Source: Coprococcus sp.
GTDB lineage: Bacteria; Bacillota; Clostridia; Lachnospirales; Lachnospiraceae
Reading direction: 5' to 3'
NCBI GenBank assembly: GCA_016296785.1
Contig: JAEDHX010000009.1
Coordinates: 1 to 39,619 of the forward strand
Length of the DNA: 39,619 bases
Of the stretch, positions 35,076-39,619 are shown in pieces. The notes under the pieces were generated by a model. The model searched no databases. It saw nothing but the letters and a program-made list of their open reading frames with translations, and was not told the DNA's origin. Made by a program: the position numbers and the translations under genes. How positions within the stretch are numbered: position 1 is the first letter of the stretch; each line of letters opens with the position of its first letter.

Positions 35076-36020
35076 ATGATAACAAATCCAATAATTCCCA
35101 TATGGCTGATGGCAATAATATGCGTCATAATGCTTGTGGTAAAAAGAAAAGGCATAATTCCATATATCAGACAGATTGTAATTGTATTGCTTGTGTTTGC
35201 AGTTAATCTTCGTGTTATGGTACCCTCCGGTGATGCTAAGGGCAAGACTCGTAAGATAGAGGCAAATGTTGTAATAGTGGTCGACAGTACAATAAGCATG
35301 CTTGCAAGAGACTATAATGGGGAAACAGAAAGACTGACTGCAGTAAAGGCTGATTGTAAATATGTCACTGATGAATTGTACGGAGCAAGGTTTTCTGTTA
35401 TTTCCTTTGATAATATTGCAAACTATCTGTCACCATTTACAAATGATGCAGGATACACAGCAAATGTAATAGATGCGATATCACCTATCGGACAGATGTA
35501 TGCCAAGGGAAGCTCCATTAATGTATGTAAGGATATGCTAAACGATATCCTGAAGAAGGCTAAGGATAAGGATAATGGTAATGTGTATCTTCTATTTATA
35601 AGTGATGGAGAGATAACAAATGGAGATAAGCTTGATTCGTTTAAGGGCTTGTCAAAATATATTGACGGCGGAGCCGTGCTTGGTTATGGAACGAAAGAGG
35701 GCGGCGAGATGTATGCAAGATCATATTCTGATGAGGAGCCTTCTGTCGTTGAGGATAAATCAGATTATCCGTATAAGCCTGCAATATCAAAAATAGATGA
35801 GAATAACCTTAAAAAGCTGGCGGGCGATATGGGCATAGATTATATTAATATGAACAAACAGAGTAATATTGATTCTGTACTGGATGAAATAAGAAGAAAT
35901 TCATCTGCTCAGGATACTGAAAATAGCACATATGGATATAAGGATGTCTACTATATATTCCTAATCCCGCTTCTGCTATTACTTATATTTGAATTTATTT
36001 GCTATAAAAGGAGAAAATAG
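35076..36020 (+). CDS. Second VWA membrane protein (BatB-like)
   Basis: The 314-residue protein has two N-terminal membrane segments (about 8-24 and 31-48), a VWA domain from about 64 and a C-terminal hydrophobic segment (YIFLIPLLLLLIFEFICY). The MIDAS reads Asp70-Ser-Thr72-Ile-Ser74, i.e. DxTxS, still able to bind a metal. It differs from the preceding VWA protein, so the two are not a fresh duplication. ATG 35076 is preferred: AAAGGG lies 8 nt before it, whereas GTG 35067 overlaps that site. Confidence 0.85.
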   Translation: MITNPIIPIWLMAIICVIMLVVKRKGIIPYIRQIVIVLLVFAVNLRVMVPSGDAKGKTRKIEANVVIVVDSTISMLARDYNGETERLTAVKADCKYVTDELYGARFSVISFDNIANYLSPFTNDAGYTANVIDAISPIGQMYAKGSSINVCKDMLNDILKKAKDKDNGNVYLLFISDGEITNGDKLDSFKGLSKYIDGGAVLGYGTKEGGEMYARSYSDEEPSVVEDKSDYPYKPAISKIDENNLKKLAGDMGIDYINMNKQSNIDSVLDEIRRNSSAQDTENSTYGYKDVYYIFLIPLLLLLIFEFICYKRRK

Positions 36021-36028
36021 TAATTACT

Positions 36029-36706
36029 ATGAAGAAGATTATCGTTTCGGCTTGGATAGTATTTGCAGTGGCATTTATATTGTTCTTTATTAACTATGTT
36101 TCAAATGAAGCCATGATTAGCAAATATAACAGCGGCGTGTATGAAAAGAATAGATTTGCGGTAGTTAGTTTTACTGAGCCTTGTATTAAGCCATATAATG
36201 ATGGTAATGTTTGTTATATGGAGGGTGACTATGAGGCTGCAATAGAATTGTATAAGGAAGCACTTTCACATAATCCGTCTGAAGGAAAGGATTGTATGAT
36301 AAGGATTAATCTTGCACTTGCCATGCTTGCTACTATTGATTTTGAGAACATAGATGAAACAAATGTAGAAGAGATAATTGCATATTTAGAAGAGGCAAGG
36401 GGGGTTCTTACGGAAAATGGCTGTGCAAGTCCGGAAGGCCATGATGGACATAATGAGGATTCACAAAAGCTTAAGGAAGAAATAGATGCAATAATTGAGC
36501 AGCTAAAGAATCCTTCCGGAGCCGATTCGACAGAGCCAAATGAAGAGAATCCTGATAATAAAGAGAATAATAAAGAACGCGAGGAAAAAAGAAAACAGAT
36601 TGAAGAAATAGAAAATCAGGGTACAAAGGAAAGAAATCAGGAGGTAAACGAATCAAGATATTTCTCTGATTATGATTATATATATTATGATGGACCTACC
36701 TGGTAG
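36029..36706 (+). CDS. BatC-like membrane-anchored TPR protein
   Basis: The 225-residue protein has one N-terminal membrane segment (about 5-24), a TPR region (about 50-125; GNVCYMEGDYEAAIELYKEALSHNPSE), and then a long Asn/Glu/Lys-rich coiled tail (about 150-225) ending in YYDGPTW. BatC proteins of Bacteroides pair a TPR with VWA partners. The gene lies 8 nt after the second VWA gene and ends the operon. Confidence 0.8.
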   Translation: MKKIIVSAWIVFAVAFILFFINYVSNEAMISKYNSGVYEKNRFAVVSFTEPCIKPYNDGNVCYMEGDYEAAIELYKEALSHNPSEGKDCMIRINLALAMLATIDFENIDETNVEEIIAYLEEARGVLTENGCASPEGHDGHNEDSQKLKEEIDAIIEQLKNPSGADSTEPNEENPDNKENNKEREEKRKQIEEIENQGTKERNQEVNESRYFSDYDYIYYDGPTW

Positions 36707-36772
36707 AAGCTGATTATTATTTGCGGAATATAAGACGAATAAAAAAGTATAAAAAAGTTCTTAAAAAAGTGC

Positions 36773-36801
36773 TTGCATTATAGGAAATACTGTTATATAA
36801 T
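36773..36801 (+). promoter_or_regulatory. Strong promoter of the S10 operon
   Basis: TTGCAT (36773-36778) and a perfect TATAAT (36796-36801) are separated by 17 nt. An A/T-rich run at 36740-36768 upstream is compatible with an UP element. It opens a leader of about 235 nt. Confidence 0.75.
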
Positions 36802-37042
36802 CAGCTTTGCTGTGACATGATAGCGTTGAAACGGAGGTTGCTGCGTATTTTTATGCAGGTTTTTCGTGGAGCGAATGTCAATTAATAATAACTGACGGCA
36901 AGTCACTGCACAAAAACAGTCTGCCAAAAGGGTAGAAACGACGTGTTTGTTCTATGAATTAATTTAGGACACACACGGGAGAGTGTGCAGTCACCACTTG
37001 TTGTACTATTTAATTATGTGCGAAAAGGAGGCGGCTTTTTTT
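36802..37042 (+). ncRNA. S10 operon leader RNA with attenuator-like hairpin
   Basis: The untranslated leader holds several hairpins: CAGC-TTT-GCTG (36803-36813); CTGCGTA-TTTT-TATGCAG (36841-36858), followed by GTTTTTC and so terminator-like; and CACACAC-GGGA-GAGTGTG (36970-36987, one A-A mismatch). In many bacteria the S10 leader binds r-protein L4 for feedback. No Rfam match could be checked. The ribosome site AAAGGAGG is at 37024-37031. Confidence 0.5.
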
Positions 37043-37354
37043 ATGGCAAATCAGATTATGAGAATTACACTTAAGGCATATGATCACAAGCTTATCGATC
37101 AGGCAGCTGGCCAGATTATCGATACTGTGAAGAGAACAGGTGCTAAGGTTAGCGGTCCTGTACCAATGCCTACTAAGATTGAGAAAATCACAATCTTAAG
37201 AGCTGTTCATAAGTACAAGGATTCAAGAGAACAGTTCGAGCAGAGAACTCATAAGAGATTAATCGATGTAATTGCTCCAACACAGAAGACAATTGATGCA
37301 TTACAGAAGATTGACTTATCTGCTGGTGTTTACATCGACGTTAAGATGAAATAA
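37043..37354 (+). CDS. rpsJ: 30S ribosomal protein S10
   Basis: The 103-residue protein matches S10 in full (RITLKAYDHKLIDQA, THKRLIDVIAP, TIDALQKIDLSAGVYIDVKM). It belongs to the small subunit head and also serves as NusE in antitermination. ATG 37043 is used; an upstream in-frame ATG at 36983 lies within the leader and would add 20 foreign residues. Confidence 0.98.
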   Translation: MANQIMRITLKAYDHKLIDQAAGQIIDTVKRTGAKVSGPVPMPTKIEKITILRAVHKYKDSREQFEQRTHKRLIDVIAPTQKTIDALQKIDLSAGVYIDVKMK

Positions 37355-37438
37355 TTAGAAGCGAACTAATTAAAAACAAATCGCAACAATTTATATGTAA
37401 TAACAGTACCTAATGCATCTTAGGATGTAATTTAGTAT

Positions 37439-37456
37439 GATTGCCAATTGGCAATC
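37439..37456. repeat. Perfect 18-bp palindrome between rpsJ and rplC
   Basis: GATTGCCAATTGGCAATC is an exact inverted repeat, 30 nt before rplC. A second small hairpin (GCATC-TTAG-GATGT) lies about 20 nt upstream. The 131-nt gap is long for this operon and may be an internal control element. Confidence 0.6.
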
Positions 37457-37485
37457 CGCTGTGAATTAATTAGGAGGAAAGAAAA

Positions 37486-38169
37486 ATGAAAAAGGCTATT
37501 TTAGCAACAAAGGTCGGAATGACACAGATTTTCGACGAGAATGGTGTTCTTACACCAGTAACAGTTTTACAGGCTGGTCCATGTGTTGTAACCCAGGTTA
37601 AAACAGTTGAGAATGACGGTTATGATGCAGTTCAGGTTGGATACGGCGAAAAGAAGGAAAGAATCACAACCAAAGACGTTTCAGGAAAGAAGATTATCAG
37701 AAATCCTCACGGTGCTGGTAAGGCAGAAGTAGGACATGCAAAGAAGGCTGGAACTACTCCTAAGACTTTCTACAGAGAGTTCAGATTCGAGAACAGCTCA
37801 GAGTATGAGCTTGGCGCTGAGATCAAGGCAGACATCTTCGCTGAGGGCGACAAGATTGATGTTACTGCTAAGACAAAGGGTAAGGGATATGCCGGCGGTC
37901 TTAAGAGACACGGATTAAAGTCAGGTCCTTCAGGTCATGGTTCTAAGTACCACAGACATGCAGGTTCTAACGGTTCTGCAACTACTCCAGGTAGAGTATT
38001 CAAGGGCAAGAAGATGCCTGGACATATGGGTAATGTAAGAGTTACAATCCAGAACCTTGAGATAGTTAAGATAGATGTTGAGAATGATGTTATTTTGGTT
38101 AAGGGTGCAGTTCCTGGACCAAAGAAGTCATTAGTAATGCTTAAGGAAACAGTAAAGTCCGGTAAGTAG
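37486..38169 (+). CDS. rplC: 50S ribosomal protein L3
   Basis: The 227-residue protein has the L3 signature, with MTQIFDENG, VTVLQAGPCVVTQVKT, GAGKAEVGHAKKAG and the GSNGSATTPGRVFKGKKMPGHMG loop that reaches the peptidyl-transferase centre. TAGGAGGAA precedes the ATG. Confidence 0.98.
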   Translation: MKKAILATKVGMTQIFDENGVLTPVTVLQAGPCVVTQVKTVENDGYDAVQVGYGEKKERITTKDVSGKKIIRNPHGAGKAEVGHAKKAGTTPKTFYREFRFENSSEYELGAEIKADIFAEGDKIDVTAKTKGKGYAGGLKRHGLKSGPSGHGSKYHRHAGSNGSATTPGRVFKGKKMPGHMGNVRVTIQNLEIVKIDVENDVILVKGAVPGPKKSLVMLKETVKSGK

Positions 38170-38192
38170 GGCTTTGGAAAGGAGATACGAAA

Positions 38193-38813
38193 ATGGCATC
38201 AGTTAAGGTTTATGACATCGAAGGAAAAGAAGTTGAGACATTAGAGCTCAATGACGCTGTATTCGGTGTAGAGATAAATGAACATTTAATGCATTTGGCT
38301 GTAGTTGGTCAGCTTGCCAACTCTCGTCAGGGAACACAGAGTGCTAAGACACGTGCTGAAGTTTCAGGTGGCGGAAGAAAGCCATGGAGACAGAAGGGAA
38401 CCGGTCATGCAAGACAGGGTTCAACAAGATCTCCACAGTGGACAGGTGGTGGTGTTGTATTTGCACCAAAGCCAAGAGATTATTCAGTTAAGATGAATAA
38501 GAAAGAGAAACAGCTTGCTATGAAGTCAGCTCTTTCAACAAAGCTTGCTGAGAATAAGCTTGTTGTAGTAGATAAGCTTGAGATGGAGGAGATTAAGACA
38601 AGCGTATTTGCAAAGATTCTTGCTAAGCTTTCAGCTCCTAAGTCACTCGTAGTAACAAAGGATAAGAATAATAACGTTATTCTTTCAGCAAACAACATTC
38701 CTACAGTTAAGACAACAATGGTTAACTCACTTAGCGTATATGACATTCTTAAGTATGAGAAGCTTGTTCTTACAAAGGATGCTGTTGCAGCAATAGAGGA
38801 GGTGTACGCATAA
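38193..38813 (+). CDS. rplD: 50S ribosomal protein L4
   Basis: The 206-residue protein has the L4 extended loop RAEVSGGGRKPWRQKGTGHARQGSTRSPQWTGGGVVFAPKPRDY split by normal spacing and the C-terminal NVYDILKYEKLVLTKDA-like region. L4 is the candidate feedback regulator of its own S10 leader. AAAGGAGAT precedes the ATG. Confidence 0.97.
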   Translation: MASVKVYDIEGKEVETLELNDAVFGVEINEHLMHLAVVGQLANSRQGTQSAKTRAEVSGGGRKPWRQKGTGHARQGSTRSPQWTGGGVVFAPKPRDYSVKMNKKEKQLAMKSALSTKLAENKLVVVDKLEMEEIKTSVFAKILAKLSAPKSLVVTKDKNNNVILSANNIPTVKTTMVNSLSVYDILKYEKLVLTKDAVAAIEEVYA

Positions 38814-39112
38814 TGGCAGATATCAAGTATTATGACGTTATACTTAAGCCTGTAATCACAGAAAAGAGTATGAATGCTATGGCTGAGAAGAAATATACAT
38901 TTCTTGTTCATCCGGATGCAAACAAGTCACAGGTTAAGGATGCTGTAGAGAAGATGTTCGAAGGAACAAAGGTTGCTAAGGTTAACACAATGAACAACGA
39001 TGGTAAGGTTAAGAGACGTGGTATGACATTTGGAAATACTGCTAAGTATAAGAAAGCTATCGTACAGTTAACAGCAGACAGCAAAGATATAGAGATTTTT
39101 GAAGGATTATAA
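38813..39112 (+). CDS. rplW: 50S ribosomal protein L23
   Basis: The 99-residue protein begins YYDVILKPVITEKSM, the L23 hallmark, with FLVHPDANKSQVKDAVEKMF. Its ATG overlaps the rplD stop by one base (TAATG), so translation is coupled. L23 sits at the exit tunnel and binds trigger factor and SRP. Confidence 0.98.
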   Translation: MADIKYYDVILKPVITEKSMNAMAEKKYTFLVHPDANKSQVKDAVEKMFEGTKVAKVNTMNNDGKVKRRGMTFGNTAKYKKAIVQLTADSKDIEIFEGL

Positions 39113-39186
39113 GATATAGATAATACCGGAAAAACAGTATACGCAATAAAAGCGTGATAATAAATTGAACCGAAAGGAGAACGAAA

Positions 39187-39619
39187 ATGGGAATTAAGAC
39201 ATATAACCCATATACACCTTCCAGAAGAAATATGACTGGTCTTGATTTTGCAGAGATTACAAAGACAACTCCTGAGAAATCACTTCTTGTTTCAACAAGC
39301 AAGACAGCCGGTCGTAACAATCAGGGAAAGATTACAGTAAGACATCACGGTGGTGGTGCTAAGAGAAAGTACAGAATAATAGATTTTAAGAGAAATGACA
39401 AGGATGGAATTCCAGCAACAGTTAACGCTATCGAGTATGATCCAAACAGATCAGCAAACATTGCTCTTCTGTTCTACGCAGATGGTGAGAAGAGATATAT
39501 CCTTGCTCCATTTAAACTTGCAGTAGGTGATGTTCTGATGAACGGACCAGAGGCTGAAATCAAAGTTGGTAACTGCCTCCCACTTCAGAATATTCCAGTT
39601 GGTACTCAGATACACAACA
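39187..39619 (+). CDS. rplB: 50S ribosomal protein L2 (5' part, cut by the right edge)
   Basis: The visible 144 codons start MGIKTYNPYTPSRRNMTGLD and contain RNNQGKITVRHHGGGAKRKYR, IEYDPNRSANIALL and YADGEKRYILAP, all typical of L2, whose full length is about 275 residues. GAAAGGAG precedes the ATG. The reading frame is open to the end of the window. Confidence 0.97.
   Translation, partial: MGIKTYNPYTPSRRNMTGLDFAEITKTTPEKSLLVSTSKTAGRNNQGKITVRHHGGGAKRKYRIIDFKRNDKDGIPATVNAIEYDPNRSANIALLFYADGEKRYILAPFKLAVGDVLMNGPEAEIKVGNCLPLQNIPVGTQIHN

Overview
The window comes from a low-GC Gram-positive gut or rumen anaerobe, most likely a Lachnospiraceae member close to Butyrivibrio, Pseudobutyrivibrio or Roseburia. 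The grounds are AT-rich DNA with strong Shine-Dalgarno sites, a secreted GH10 xylanase beside a butyryl-CoA:acetate-type CoA-transferase, large BspA-like and leucine-rich surface proteins, a DUF4125/TPR pair, and a typical Firmicutes S10 ribosomal operon. The genus call is inference from gene content.

Left part (1-8.5 kb): the start of a RhuM-like gene runs off the left edge on the minus strand. A VOC-family remnant with an internal deletion is followed by a GH10 xylanase lipoprotein and a CoA-transferase, apparently co-transcribed and ended by a hairpin terminator. Then come an HD-domain hydrolase and a 966-residue exported protein (lamin-tail, choice-of-anchor I and BspA repeats). A convergent minus-strand secreted Fn3 protein faces it.

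Middle (8.5-22 kb): trkA-trkH potassium uptake; an OmpR-type response regulator and histidine kinase; a D-lactate-dehydrogenase-like enzyme with a textbook promoter; a DUF4125-TPR-azlC-azlD-S66 peptidase run; a minus-strand Rrf2 regulator with a palindrome over its own promoter; and a secreted leucine-rich repeat protein sharing its C-terminal module with the Fn3 protein at 7.0-8.4 kb.

Right-middle (21.8-36.7 kb): a long same-strand run. It holds a YbhN-type membrane protein overlapping an 893-residue fusion of a TetM-like ribosome-protection GTPase with a Rae1/YacP NYN endoribonuclease, then glycerol kinase, a cytoplasmic GH3 glycosidase, a Methyltransf_32 methyltransferase, a second NYN protein with two OST-HTH/LOTUS domains, and a complete six-gene MoxR/Bat-like operon (AAA+ ATPase, DUF58, small membrane protein, two VWA proteins, TPR protein).

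Right end (36.7-39.6 kb): the S10 operon opens with a strong promoter and a roughly 240-nt structured leader, then rpsJ, rplC, rplD, rplW and the first part of rplB, cut by the window edge.

The most unusual item is the GTPase-Rae1 fusion: one polypeptide joins a translation-factor body that binds near the ribosomal A site to a nuclease whose B. subtilis homologue cuts mRNA in that site. No tRNA, rRNA, CRISPR array or insertion sequence was found.
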